A DNA stretch of 64,000 bases, taken from positions 62,001 to 126,000 of the forward strand of contig JAEPMI010000003.1 of NCBI GenBank assembly GCA_017644045.1, in the 5' to 3' direction. Within the stretch, counting starts at the first letter, position 1. Every line of letters starts with the position of its first letter. The notes beneath the pieces are model-generated. The model made no database searches. It was given only the letters and a program-made list of their open reading frames with translations, and was not told the DNA's origin. This DNA comes from Deltaproteobacteria bacterium (GTDB lineage Bacteria; Myxococcota_A; Polyangia; Polyangiales; Houyiibacteriaceae). Shown here one piece after another: positions 32,927 through 43,451 of the stretch. The translations under genes and the position numbers were made by a program.

Positions 32927-35148
32927 TGGCTCTGATCCATCGCTTGCTCGCGCAGACGAGCTCCGGCCCTCGAGCCACGGAAGAGCCGCCCGAAGAGCGC
33001 CCGTCGCTCCTCGCGGACAAGAGCGGCGCCGTGCTGCTCATGGGCCTCTTCATGTGTGTCTTCCTCGTGGGGATGCTCTATTACCTGGTCGGTCTCACCG
33101 ACAACATCCTCTTCCGCGAGCACATGCAGGACGCGTCGGACACCGGCGCCTTCGCGGCCGCGGTGACCAACGCCCGCGGGATGAACCTGATCGTCCTGCT
33201 GAACCTCATCATGGCGATCGTGGTCGCCATCGTGATCATGCTCCGGATGATCCAGCTGATCATCACCGCGGCCTTCGCGATCGCGGCGGTGGTGGGCATC
33301 TTCTGTGGTGGGTGTACGGCGCCCGCGGTCGCGTGGCTGAAGACCGCCGAGTCGACGGTCCGGAACATCACGAACCGCATCGAGGACATCGCGCAGAACA
33401 TCGTCAGCGTCTGCCACACCGGGCAGAACGCGATCTCTTACGCGTGGCCCGTGATCGGTCAGGCGCGCTCCTACCAAGCGGTGGCCGAGGGGCCCTTCCA
33501 ACCCCCCGCCACGGTGGGCGTGGCCTTCCCCGTCTACGCGACGCTCCCGGTGGAGGACCACACCTTCAAGGAGACCTGCGACCGGGGTAAGCCCTTCGCG
33601 ACCAGCCTCGTCTCCGAGCCCTTCCGGATCATCCCGGTCATCGGTGGAAAGGTCGCCGACTTCATCGGCGGCGCCGTCGGCGGGCTCTACGATTACTTCA
33701 CCGCGGTCTACTGCGGCTCGGGGGACCCGGGCGACCCACCCTGCTTCGACCAGGAGAAGGCGTATCCGCAGGACCCGGACACCCAAGCGTGCGCTGACCA
33801 GTGTCAGGGCGACTCCGCAGGCGTCGGGAGATGTGCGCCTTGTTCGGGCGGTGCCGGCACCGCGGCCTGCGACAACGCGCTGGCCCAGATCTGTCACGAC
33901 TCGGTCCAGACCAACAACGTCAGCGGTCCGAACTACTGCCCGCCCGAGCACATCAGCGACACCGACGGTTCGTGCGGCGTCACCGAGATCACCTTCGAGG
34001 GCTGTCAGGACCCGGCGCGTCGCACCGAGACCGAGACCGAGTCGACGCCCGACAGCGGCTCTTACTCGACGGTCGATTCCCGCCCGCTCTGCACCCAGCG
34101 CGTCAACCGGGCGCGGAGCCAGTGCAGCACCGGCGACGTCGAGAAGTACCAGTACGCCACCGAGCGCCGTTTCATCGTGTGGTGGGGTGAGAGCTCGCCC
34201 GACGGCACCACCTGCACCATCCGCTCGGCGGCCCTCGATCCCGGCGACGACCGCGTCCGCGCGGACCGCAACTACACCGTCGCCGAGAGCAGCTCGGCGC
34301 CGCCCGGCTGCCGCGGCTTCGGCGGGAGCTTCGGCCCGCTGTCCTCGACCGCGACCCACTCGGATGGCTCGCTCCGCTACCCGTGGGATGCGGGCTGTGC
34401 CTACACGACGCCGGACGACTGGGGCACCAAGCCGCCGACGGTCTTCGGCTCGAGCTTCGCGGACCCCGCCTACCGGATCGCGTGCACGACCGAGCTCCCG
34501 AGCACCATCGAGTCGGCGATCAACTCGCTGAACGCCGGCGCGGAGGAGAACCGCCACTGGGCCGCGGTCACGATGACCTCCGAGATCTACAGCTGCGTGA
34601 AGAACGACCAGATCTGCGTGGATGGTGACGCCGTGACCCGGCCCGCCGAGGGCTCGTGGAAGCCGCCCAAGCAGGTCTGCCGCTTCGGTCGCGGCGCCAC
34701 GCTCTTCTCGACCACCTGCCCCGACCGTGAGGGTGACGCCGGTGAGCTCATGCTGGGCGACCAGGACTTCCAGATGCGCACCGTCGTGTTCGGCGAAGCG
34801 CCTCCTGGGATCGGTCGCGAAGGCGTCCGGATCGCCGCGTGGGGTGACGACGAAGCCAACGGGGTCGCCGACGCCGCGCAGGCCGTCGCCCGACTCAGCC
34901 TCGCCCAAGCCGAGTTCTACTGGGACCAGGACGAGGACTGGCACGACAGCCGCTGGGAGCACTCGCTCGACCGCGGTCGCGTCGAGTGGATGTGGGACAT
35001 GGCCTGGCGCGCCCGCCTCCGCCGCATCGCCTTCTCCAACGGCGCCGCCGCCAACCAGTCCTGCGGTTCGCAGGGCACGGACTGCTCTGGCTTCAACAAC
35101 TTCCTGAGCTCGGTGGGCGGTGCCCTCGACGAGTTCTTCCTGCACTGA
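32926..35148 (+). CDS. TadG-like Flp assembly protein, large periplasmic domain
   Basis: 740 residues. The N-terminal helix follows SGAVLLMGLFMCVFLVGMLYYLVG, as in TadG-like proteins. The segment HMQDASDTGAFAAAVTNARGMNLIVLLNLI marks the pilus-associated family. A second strongly hydrophobic hairpin (IVLLNLIMAIVVAIVIMLRMIQLIITAAFAIAA, in part) suggests a second membrane pass. The large Cys-rich remainder holds more than 20 cysteines and no von Willebrand MIDAS motif was found. It probably contributes to pilus export or anchoring. No match to a named external domain is claimed. Confidence 0.75.
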   Translation: MALIHRLLAQTSSGPRATEEPPEERPSLLADKSGAVLLMGLFMCVFLVGMLYYLVGLTDNILFREHMQDASDTGAFAAAVTNARGMNLIVLLNLIMAIVVAIVIMLRMIQLIITAAFAIAAVVGIFCGGCTAPAVAWLKTAESTVRNITNRIEDIAQNIVSVCHTGQNAISYAWPVIGQARSYQAVAEGPFQPPATVGVAFPVYATLPVEDHTFKETCDRGKPFATSLVSEPFRIIPVIGGKVADFIGGAVGGLYDYFTAVYCGSGDPGDPPCFDQEKAYPQDPDTQACADQCQGDSAGVGRCAPCSGGAGTAACDNALAQICHDSVQTNNVSGPNYCPPEHISDTDGSCGVTEITFEGCQDPARRTETETESTPDSGSYSTVDSRPLCTQRVNRARSQCSTGDVEKYQYATERRFIVWWGESSPDGTTCTIRSAALDPGDDRVRADRNYTVAESSSAPPGCRGFGGSFGPLSSTATHSDGSLRYPWDAGCAYTTPDDWGTKPPTVFGSSFADPAYRIACTTELPSTIESAINSLNAGAEENRHWAAVTMTSEIYSCVKNDQICVDGDAVTRPAEGSWKPPKQVCRFGRGATLFSTTCPDREGDAGELMLGDQDFQMRTVVFGEAPPGIGREGVRIAAWGDDEANGVADAAQAVARLSLAQAEFYWDQDEDWHDSRWEHSLDRGRVEWMWDMAWRARLRRIAFSNGAAANQSCGSQGTDCSGFNNFLSSVGGALDEFFLH

Positions 35149-35149
35149 C

Positions 35150-35701
35150 ATGAGCCTCGACCCCAAGCAGACGAAGCGTTCCTGGCTGTCCCTCCTGAGG
35201 GACACGCGCGGCGCCGCCTACGCGGAGGCCGTGATCGTGTTGCCGGTGCTGATCACCATCCTCTGGGGCAACTACCTGATCATGGGCGCTGGCTCCTCGA
35301 AGCTCGAGGCCATGAACGAGGTGCGTCGCGTGGCCTGGGAAGCCGCGAACACGCCGTCCGAGTGCGAGGAGAGCAGCGACCCCGACGGCGCCGACCGTTT
35401 CGACGGCGGCGGCGTGGTCACGACCCTTCTCGGTTGGATGGACACGGCGTCGAGCATCCCCGTGGTCGGCGATTTCCTCAGCGACTTCTTCGGCGTGCCC
35501 CACGTCCCGAGCCCGGCGTCCTCCAACTACGACATCCCCGGGGCGTTCGGTGGAGGGACAGGCACGTCCACCGCCGACTACATGGTCATGTGCAACACGG
35601 AGCGGAAGACGATCAGCATGATGCTGAAACGCGCGTTCTGTGATCTGGTCGAGACGATCGCGGGCAGCGTCCCATCGTTCCTCGGAGGCATGTGCTCATG
35701 A
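35150..35701 (+). CDS. TadF/TadE-like pseudopilin
   Basis: 183 residues from ATG 35150, right after the previous stop (the upstream frame to 35120 overlaps that gene). N-terminal motif RGAAYAEAVIVLPVLITILWG, with Glu at +5 after the likely cleavage site, then a helix (SSKLEAMNEVRRVAWEAA). The C-terminal half has a Gly/Thr-rich loop and four cysteines. It overlaps the next gene by 4 bases (ATGA). Confidence 0.75.
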   Translation: MSLDPKQTKRSWLSLLRDTRGAAYAEAVIVLPVLITILWGNYLIMGAGSSKLEAMNEVRRVAWEAANTPSECEESSDPDGADRFDGGGVVTTLLGWMDTASSIPVVGDFLSDFFGVPHVPSPASSNYDIPGAFGGGTGTSTADYMVMCNTERKTISMMLKRAFCDLVETIAGSVPSFLGGMCS

Positions 35702-36666
35702 GCGATCGCAAGCCCCGGGAAGGCTTCTTCCGTCGTACCGTCCGCCTCATCCCGAAGCTGCTTCGGGTCGCGGCCTTCGTGGTCTTCGCGTGGGTCGTCG
35801 CCGTGGTCTGGGCGGCGAACCGGGTCGAAGCCGAGGTGCAGGAGATCATGCTCGGCCTCGGGGCCGAGATGATGCAGATGCCCGACGCCGACACGGGCCG
35901 GCTCCGCCAGATGAACTTCAACGGGGCACCCATCCAGTTCCGGACGTCCCGCACCGACAAGCCGATGGCCGAGGTGCTCGACTACTTCGAGGGCCGCTGC
36001 CAGGAGCGCGACGGTCGCCTCGCCGAGCAGCTCGAGGAGCTGATGGTCCGCGAGCCGCGCCTCGAAGGCCTCGACCCGAACGAGCTCGACGGCACGATGC
36101 GCTTCGACACCAGCCAGCGCGGCTACGTGGCCTGCCTCGACATGGGCGACCAGCAGCAGGACCACGAGGCCATCATCAACCGGGTCGGCGAGTTCATCCG
36201 CACCGGTGACATCGCCGACGTCGGCCACATGCGCTACCTCTTCGCCCAGCGGGTGGAGAACGACGAGACCTTCTTCGTGACCGTCTTCAGTGACCACCCG
36301 GTCAACATCTACGAGATGTTCCCGACCGAGGGGGACGCCCCGGGCCGTGACCCCGAGGACATCGCCCGCCCGCCGGGGGCCCGCCGGCTCCTGAGCGCCT
36401 GGGAAGAGGGCAAGCCCTACGGGATGTTCGTCTACACCGACGGCGGCGGCAGCTCTGCCGAGGCCACCGAAGAGGCGTACCGGAGCGAGCTGATGCCCCA
36501 GCGTGGCTGGGAGCAGGTCCAGCTCCGGGACGGCGAGCGGGTCCAGGTCGACGGCACCTACACCAGCGTGTGGGAAAAGGGCGAGCGCCTCGTGACGCTC
36601 GTCTTCGGCGAGTCCGACCAGGGCGAGACCACCACTTCCATCCTGACCTCTGACGAAGAGCCCTGA
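35698..36666 (+). CDS. Tad-locus membrane-anchored protein, unknown
   Basis: 322 residues from ATG 35698, coupled to the previous stop. One N-terminal helix (VAAFVVFAWVVAVVWAANRV) follows a basic head. The rest, about 270 residues, is periplasmic and highly charged, with alternating Asp/Glu-rich segments and an MRYLFAQRVENDETFFVTVFS core. No recognised domain. The position between the pseudopilins and CpaB suggests an accessory assembly factor. Confidence 0.7.
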   Translation: MSDRKPREGFFRRTVRLIPKLLRVAAFVVFAWVVAVVWAANRVEAEVQEIMLGLGAEMMQMPDADTGRLRQMNFNGAPIQFRTSRTDKPMAEVLDYFEGRCQERDGRLAEQLEELMVREPRLEGLDPNELDGTMRFDTSQRGYVACLDMGDQQQDHEAIINRVGEFIRTGDIADVGHMRYLFAQRVENDETFFVTVFSDHPVNIYEMFPTEGDAPGRDPEDIARPPGARRLLSAWEEGKPYGMFVYTDGGGSSAEATEEAYRSELMPQRGWEQVQLRDGERVQVDGTYTSVWEKGERLVTLVFGESDQGETTTSILTSDEEP

Positions 36667-36744
36667 GACGTATCGGCCGTCGCCAGATCGATCGCCCACA
36701 TGGGTGGGGATCGGTGGTAGGCTCCACCCGAGGCCCGAGGAGAC

Positions 36745-37524
36745 ATGAACCGTAAGGCTCTGATCGCGGGGATCGTGGTTGCAGGGTTGGGCGTTGCCCT
36801 TCTCTTCTTCTACATGCGCCGCTACGAACACGAAGTGTCCGGTGGGACACCCGTCGAGGTACTGATGGTGACGAGCGATCTCGCCATCGGTGAGCCGCTG
36901 ACCGCCGACCGGATGGCGGTTCGGCCAGTGCCCCAACGCTATGTCGAGGACCGCCACATCCTGGCGTCCGACCGCGACAAGGTGATGGGCATTCGGCTGG
37001 CGACCTCGCTGCGGGCGAACCAGTCCCTGCTCTGGACCGACCTGGCGACCGCCTTCGACGGCCGCCGTGACCTGTCGAACCTCCTCCGAGAGGGGATGCG
37101 CGCTCTGACCATCGCGGTCGGTCGGTCGAGCGCCATCGTGGATCTGCTCCGCCCTGGAGATCGCGTCGACGTGCTCTTCACCTCCCAGCGCCCGGGTACC
37201 GAGGACGAGATGGTCACCATCACGCTCCTGCAGAACGTGCTCGTGCTCGCGGTCGGTGAGGACACCGGTGGCGACGATGGCGAGGAAGACGAGCGGCGAA
37301 CCCGCGACGTCAGCGTCGCCGTGACGATGGAGCAGGCCACGCTGCTGGCCCACGCTCGCACCCGCGGTCAGCTCGAGCTGACCCTCCGTAACCCCGAAGA
37401 CATCGAGCTGGTCGAGGACCTCGGGGAGACCACGGACAACGACCTCATCGAACCCGAGCAGCGCCGCCGGATTCAGCGACGCCAACCCCGAGAAACGGAG
37501 CCGAGCATTGAACGGATCGATTGA
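36745..37524 (+). CDS. cpaB: CpaB/RcpC Flp pilus assembly protein (SAF domain)
   Basis: 259 residues. N-terminal anchor (LIAGIVVAGLGVALLFFYM), then an SAF-like region (VEVLMVTSDLAIGEPLTADRM) and the CpaB block LTIAVGRSSAIVDLLRPGDRVDVLFT with VTMEQATLLAHARTRGQLEL. It is periplasmic and thought to stabilise or gate the secretin. An Arg-rich tail ends it. It overlaps the secretin gene by 17 bases. Confidence 0.9.
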   Translation: MNRKALIAGIVVAGLGVALLFFYMRRYEHEVSGGTPVEVLMVTSDLAIGEPLTADRMAVRPVPQRYVEDRHILASDRDKVMGIRLATSLRANQSLLWTDLATAFDGRRDLSNLLREGMRALTIAVGRSSAIVDLLRPGDRVDVLFTSQRPGTEDEMVTITLLQNVLVLAVGEDTGGDDGEEDERRTRDVSVAVTMEQATLLAHARTRGQLELTLRNPEDIELVEDLGETTDNDLIEPEQRRRIQRRQPRETEPSIERID

Positions 37525-38707
37525 CCGAGCGCGAGCCGGGTTGCTCGTCCCGTTGCTGCTCGCGGGTCTCTGCCTTTCCCTGGCCGCGCCCGCGGCCGCG
37601 CAGGACTCCCGCGAGGTGACGGTCAAGGTCGGAGAGCAGACGAGCGTCTCCGCGGCGGGCGTCCAGAGCTACTCCGAGGGCGTCCGGGGCGTCGCCGACG
37701 TTCGACTCACCGACCGACAGGATCGCTTCATCATCGTCGGCCAGCGGGTCGGCTCCACCTCCCTCCTCCTCATCATGGAGGATGGGACCCAGGTGCAGTA
37801 CCGCATCGAGGTCATCGACGACAGCCAGCCCGCCGCCGCGGCCGGCCCCGGCGTCGGTCAGCGCGAGAACATCCGCCTCGACCTCTACTTCGTGCGCGTC
37901 GAGGACACCTACAGCCACGCGATCGGCATCGGCTTCCCCGGCTCGATCGGCGGCAACGACAGCGAGCTCCGCACCACGTTCAACTACGACCGCGGCGTAA
38001 CCGGCGGCGTGGTCGAGCCCATCGAGCACGGCACCCGCCTGCAGCTCGTGCACAACGCCATCCTCCCGCGCATCGACATCGCCCAGGCCAACGGCTGGGC
38101 TCGCGTCTACCGCCAGGCGGCGCTCATCACCGCCAACGGGGTCCAGGCCGAGTTCAACGCGGGCGGTCAGCTCAACGTGCAGGTGCAAAGCGGTATCCAG
38201 GGCACCCTCCAGCAGATCGACTTCGGCACCAAGCTCACCTGTCTGCCGCGCTTCGACCCCGAGACGCAGCGCATCGAGCTCCAGATCACCGCGGAGATCG
38301 CGGACCTGGCCGACGACCGCGGCACGGGCGTTCCCGGTCTCACGACCCAGAGCGTCACGACCAACGTCAACCTCGGCCTCGGTGAGTCCATCGTGCTCGG
38401 CGGCTTCATCGCCCAGTCGGAGACGCGCTCCCGCACCGGTCTCCCCGGTCTGAGCCAGATCCCGATCCTCGGCGCCCTCTTCGGCACCCACTCGCGGCGC
38501 TACGAGGCGAGCGAGGGTCTCATGTTCATCGTACCCAGCGTGGTCGACGCGGTGCCGCTCACTCAGCGGAACCGCATCGAGGAGCTCATCCGCTACTACG
38601 AGGACTACGACGGAGACATCGACGAGGTCGACATTCTCGACCACCCCCGCACGAGCCGCGGCGCCGCCACTCCGGTGCGTCCGGCCACGGAGGACGACGG
38701 CGACTGA
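37508..38707 (+). CDS. cpaC: Flp pilus secretin (CpaC/RcpA)
   Basis: 399 residues from TTG 37508. Signal peptide ends at AAPAAAQ. An N-terminal BON-like/secretin pilus domain (REVTVKVGEQTSVSAAGVQ, VRLTDRQDRFIIVGQRVGST) precedes the secretin domain (GTLQQIDFGTKLTCLPRFDP, TNVNLGLGESIVLGGFIA, GLPGLSQIPILGALFGT). The last is the beta-barrel signature of type II/III secretins. It is short compared with PilQ and typical for RcpA. It forms the outer-membrane channel for the pilus. Confidence 0.93.
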   Translation: MNGSIDRARAGLLVPLLLAGLCLSLAAPAAAQDSREVTVKVGEQTSVSAAGVQSYSEGVRGVADVRLTDRQDRFIIVGQRVGSTSLLLIMEDGTQVQYRIEVIDDSQPAAAAGPGVGQRENIRLDLYFVRVEDTYSHAIGIGFPGSIGGNDSELRTTFNYDRGVTGGVVEPIEHGTRLQLVHNAILPRIDIAQANGWARVYRQAALITANGVQAEFNAGGQLNVQVQSGIQGTLQQIDFGTKLTCLPRFDPETQRIELQITAEIADLADDRGTGVPGLTTQSVTTNVNLGLGESIVLGGFIAQSETRSRTGLPGLSQIPILGALFGTHSRRYEASEGLMFIVPSVVDAVPLTQRNRIEELIRYYEDYDGDIDEVDILDHPRTSRGAATPVRPATEDDGD

Positions 38708-38757
38708 GCCGTCGACGGTCGGTATGAACTCGAGCGCATCGGCGTGAAGGGAGCCGG

Positions 38758-40485
<1,728 letters not shown>

Positions 40486-40490
40486 TCACC

Positions 40491-41357
40491 ATGGACGATT
40501 TCCTCGCCAGCAGAGCCGCCGGATGGCTCGGGATCGTGATGCTCGCGCTCGGGGCAGGCGCGGCCGTGATCATCGCGACCGCCACACCGAACAGCCCGGT
40601 CCGCGCGGCCTACGACCGCTACGTCGCGTCGATCCACGAAGAGGTCCGCTTCCTGCTTCTCAAGCGCAGCGCCGAAGAGATCGTTCGGATGCAGATGTTC
40701 GGCCTGGCCGCGGTCCTCGCGCTCTGGGCGCTGACCGGCAACATCCTCTTCGTCGCGGGCATCTTCATCGTGGGTATCTACCCCCGCGTCTCGCTGAAGA
40801 GGCAGCGCCAGCAGAAGGTCGAGAAGCTGGAGATGCAGCTCGACGGCTGGCTGCTCATGCTCGCCAACGCGCTCAAGGCGACCCCCGCCATCGGTGAGGC
40901 GCTCAACTCCACGGTGAACCTGGTCCAGCCCCCCATGCGCGACGAGCTCGATCTCCTGGTGAAGGAGAACCAGCTCGGTACGCCGCTCGACCAGGCGATC
41001 CTCAACGCCTCGGAGCGCATCGGCAGCCCGATCGTCTCGGGCGCGCTGGCCATGCTCGTCGTCGCTCGTCAGACGGGTGGTGACCTGCCCAAGATCCTCG
41101 AGACCAGCGCCGCCTCGCTCCGCGAGATGGCTCGCCTCGAGGGCGTGGTCCGGACCAAGACGGCCGAGGGCAAGGGTCAGGTCTGGGTGCTCGGGGCGCT
41201 GCCCTGGGGCCTCGTCCTCCTCCTGGCCTGGATGGACCCGGCGTGGTTCAGCTCGCTGACCGAGAACTTCATCGGCAACATCATCGTCGCGATGGCGACC
41301 GGCTGCTACGCCGCCGCCCTCGTGTGGGCCCGCAACATCCTCTCGGTGGACATCTGA
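40491..41357 (+). CDS. tadB: TadB inner-membrane platform protein
   Basis: 288 residues. Membrane helices at the N-terminus (GIVMLALGAGAAVIIAT), centre (LAAVLALWALTGNILFVAGIF) and C-terminus. The type II secretion F domain reads QLDGWLLMLANALKATPAIGEAL and VARQTGGDLPKILETSAASL. It is 5 bp after the ATPase gene and forms the platform with TadC. Confidence 0.92.
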   Translation: MDDFLASRAAGWLGIVMLALGAGAAVIIATATPNSPVRAAYDRYVASIHEEVRFLLLKRSAEEIVRMQMFGLAAVLALWALTGNILFVAGIFIVGIYPRVSLKRQRQQKVEKLEMQLDGWLLMLANALKATPAIGEALNSTVNLVQPPMRDELDLLVKENQLGTPLDQAILNASERIGSPIVSGALAMLVVARQTGGDLPKILETSAASLREMARLEGVVRTKTAEGKGQVWVLGALPWGLVLLLAWMDPAWFSSLTENFIGNIIVAMATGCYAAALVWARNILSVDI

Positions 41358-41373
41358 TGGAGGGGCATCTGAC

Positions 41374-42270
41374 ATGACTCCCATGATCGGATACGGCGCC
41401 ATCATCCTGGTCGCGGTGGGACTCTTCATCGTCGCGTTCATCCTCGGGCGGAACCCGGCCGCCGAGCGGCCGGAGCTCGGCCTCCGCGGCCTGAAGCGTC
41501 AACGCGCGCTCGACGAGGGCGGGCTCTTCGCCAAGTGTGAGCCGGCGGTTCGTCAGGTCGCCGGTTGGATGAAGGGCATCCCCGCCCCCAAGTTCCGCGC
41601 CCGCATCCAGGACGAGCTGCACTACGCCGGTGAGTGGCTCGGCCTCGACGCCAACGACTTCATGGCGCTGACCCTCCTGGCGGCCCTCGGCTTCGCCGGC
41701 GTCGGCGCCCTCTCGGTCGCGCTCCTCGACCTGCCGGTCATCATGATGATGGTCCTCGGCATCCTGGGCGGCGTGTACCCGTACACGCGCATCCAGGGCG
41801 AGGCGAAGGAGCGGATGAAGGAGATCAACCGGGCGCTGCCGGGTGCGATCGACCTCGCCGCGCTCTGCATGGGCGCCGGCCTCGACTTCCCGGGTGCGCT
41901 TCGCCAGATCGTGGACAAGTCGGCGAGCCGCGACGCTGCCATCGTCGAGGAGGTCGGCCGCATCCTCCAGGAACTCGACCTCGGTCACACCCGCCGCAAG
42001 GCGCTCGAGGGCTTCGCCGAGCGAGTCCCGACCGAGGCCGTGAAGGACTTCGTCGGCACGGTCGTCCAGGCCGAGGCCAAGGGCACGCCCCTCAGCGAGG
42101 TCCTCGTGATTCAGGCGCGGATGCTGCGCATGCGGCGCAGCGTGGCCGCGGAAGAGGCGGCGGCGAAGGCGGGTCTGATGATGATGGGACCGCTGATGCT
42201 GATGTTCGTCACCATCATCCTGCTGCTGATGGGGCCGTTCGCCGTCCGCTTCACCTCGTCGGGATTCTAG
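41374..42270 (+). CDS. tadC: TadC inner-membrane platform protein
   Basis: 298 residues. T2SF domain: NRALPGAIDLAALCMGAGLD, ALRQIVDKSASR, and PLSEVLVIQARMLRMRRSVA. Four helices are visible, with the last (GLMMMGPLMLMFVTIILLLM) near the C-terminus. Its stop codon TAG is the first part of the terminal repeat of the MITE-like element, so the native C-terminus may have been shifted slightly by the insertion. Confidence 0.92.
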   Translation: MTPMIGYGAIILVAVGLFIVAFILGRNPAAERPELGLRGLKRQRALDEGGLFAKCEPAVRQVAGWMKGIPAPKFRARIQDELHYAGEWLGLDANDFMALTLLAALGFAGVGALSVALLDLPVIMMMVLGILGGVYPYTRIQGEAKERMKEINRALPGAIDLAALCMGAGLDFPGALRQIVDKSASRDAAIVEEVGRILQELDLGHTRRKALEGFAERVPTEAVKDFVGTVVQAEAKGTPLSEVLVIQARMLRMRRSVAAEEAAAKAGLMMMGPLMLMFVTIILLLMGPFAVRFTSSGF

Positions 42271-42430
42271 TGTCCCGTCCCCGACGTCTGTCACACCACT
42301 CGCCGGCCCTCGAACCATGACTCTGCGTCTCTCCTTCTCAAAATACGTAAAGTATTCCTCGTCGTCGGTCCTTGATTCACGGTCCGATGACTCGACGATT
42401 GTCGCAACGACATCGGGGCCGGGACACTAG
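42267..42430. mobile_element. MITE-like 164-bp element with near-perfect terminal inverted repeats
   Basis: The terminal 22 bases are inverted copies with two mismatches: CTAGTGTCCCGTCCCCGA (42267-42284, extending to 42288) and TCGGGGCCGGGACACTAG (42413-42430, from 42409). Both ends carry CTAG, which may be a duplicated target or part of the repeat. The interior is noncoding and comparatively AT-rich (TCAAAATACGTAAAGTATTC). It lies between tadC and the next gene, ends 2 bp before the latter's ATG, and supplies tadC's stop. No transposase is in the window. It could also be a large hairpin regulator. Confidence 0.6.
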
Positions 42431-42432
42431 TC

Positions 42433-43302
42433 ATGGATGCGTACGTCGAAGTCGTTCACGAAGATGGTCGCAAGGACCGCTTTCCCATCGAGGGGGCCCA
42501 GGTCACCCTCGGCAAGTCCGGCACCGCCGGCATTTCGCTGCCCACCAGCGGTGAGCTCGAGCTCGAGCACCTGCTGATCGCGCCGCGCGGCAAGGAGGGC
42601 TGTTGGGTCAGCACCTCGCAGGGCGCGCGGACGCCGACCAAGATGAAGGGCAAGCCCTTCGAGAGCGGGATGGTCCCGTGGAACTCCGAGCTCACCATCG
42701 GCTCGGTCCGCATCAAGCTCACCAACAAGAAGCCGTCGAAGGGCGGTGGTGAGGGCCCGAGCAAGGTCGTGATCCTCGGCGGTGTCGCCATCGCCGCGGT
42801 GGTCGCCGTCATGTTCCTCAAGCCGGGCCAGGAGTCGCTCCCGAGCGGTGAGGGCATCGAGCCCCCCGATCTCTTCGCCTCGCTGCCGACCACCTGCGAC
42901 GACGACGACGCGGCGAGCGCCGCCGAGCGCCTCGAGTACGCCGCCCACAGCCGCGGCGATCGCTACAGCTACGATCCCCAGGACGGTGTCCAGGCGGTGA
43001 TGCTCTACGCCCAGGCCAAGGCCTGTTACGAGCAGGCCGGCAACTCCGAGCGCGCCGAGGTCATGGAGGAGTCGCGGCAGGCGATGCAGGGGAAGGTCGA
43101 CGCGGACTTCGCGGCCATCCGGCTCCGCCTCCACCACGCCCTCTCGGTCGAGGACTGGGACGTCGCGGAGCGCGAAGCCGAAGCCCTCGACGCCCTGACC
43201 AGCGACATGCCCGAGGAAGACCCCTACGTCGGCTGGCTCGACCGGGTCCTTCGCATCGTCCGGGCCAACGCCCGCTACCGCCCCGCCGAGGAAGAGGGGT
43301 AG
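42433..43302 (+). CDS. FHA-like membrane protein of the Tad locus
   Basis: 289 residues. N-terminal about 100 residues have the FHA pattern (FPIEGAQVTLGKSGTAGISL, EHLLIAPRGKEG, SELTIGSVRIKLTNKK), but the ligand-binding Ser and Asn of the canonical motif are not conserved, so phosphopeptide binding is doubtful. One membrane helix follows (KVVILGGVAIAAVVAVMFL), then about 145 Glu/Ala-rich periplasmic residues predicted helical (DGVQAVMLYAQAKACYEQAG, ADFAAIRLRLHHALSVEDW). The topology resembles type VI/III-associated FHA anchors. The insertion of the MITE-like element immediately upstream may have replaced its natural promoter. Confidence 0.75.
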   Translation: MDAYVEVVHEDGRKDRFPIEGAQVTLGKSGTAGISLPTSGELELEHLLIAPRGKEGCWVSTSQGARTPTKMKGKPFESGMVPWNSELTIGSVRIKLTNKKPSKGGGEGPSKVVILGGVAIAAVVAVMFLKPGQESLPSGEGIEPPDLFASLPTTCDDDDAASAAERLEYAAHSRGDRYSYDPQDGVQAVMLYAQAKACYEQAGNSERAEVMEESRQAMQGKVDADFAAIRLRLHHALSVEDWDVAEREAEALDALTSDMPEEDPYVGWLDRVLRIVRANARYRPAEEEG

Positions 43303-43318
43303 AATCGCCGAAGGCGAG

Positions 43319-43410
43319 CCCTCGCCCTCACCCTCGCCCTTCGAGGGATGGGGATTGCAGGAAACAGGGTGAAGGATAGGGCGAGGGGCGTGTCGCCTTC
43401 GCCGACACGC
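43319..43410. repeat. CCCTCGCCC-type palindromic repeat, copy 1
   Basis: A C-tract arm (43319-43341, units of CCCTCGCCCT/CCCTCACCCT) faces an imperfect reverse complement (43366-43387). A perfect 8-bp stem-loop GCGTGTCG / CGACACGC (43388-43410) follows. The 149-bp gap between the FHA-like gene and tadD-like gene holds nothing else. A related copy is at 47364. Confidence 0.7.
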
Positions 43411-43451
43411 TTCGCTTTACCCGCGGGCCCCGGTCGTACAGAATCGGGGCC

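Noticed and set aside
32878-35205. 775-codon minus-strand open frame
   Set aside because: Antisense to the TadG-like gene; repetitive Val/Arg/Ala/Asp composition, and the plus-strand gene has clear Tad features.
35578-37626. 682-codon minus-strand open frame
   Set aside because: Antisense to the pseudopilin, unknown Tad and CpaB genes; no motif.
43319-43387. CRISPR-like array
   Set aside because: The CCCTC motifs are short, adjacent and palindromic, without unique spacers; a repeat hairpin rather than an array.
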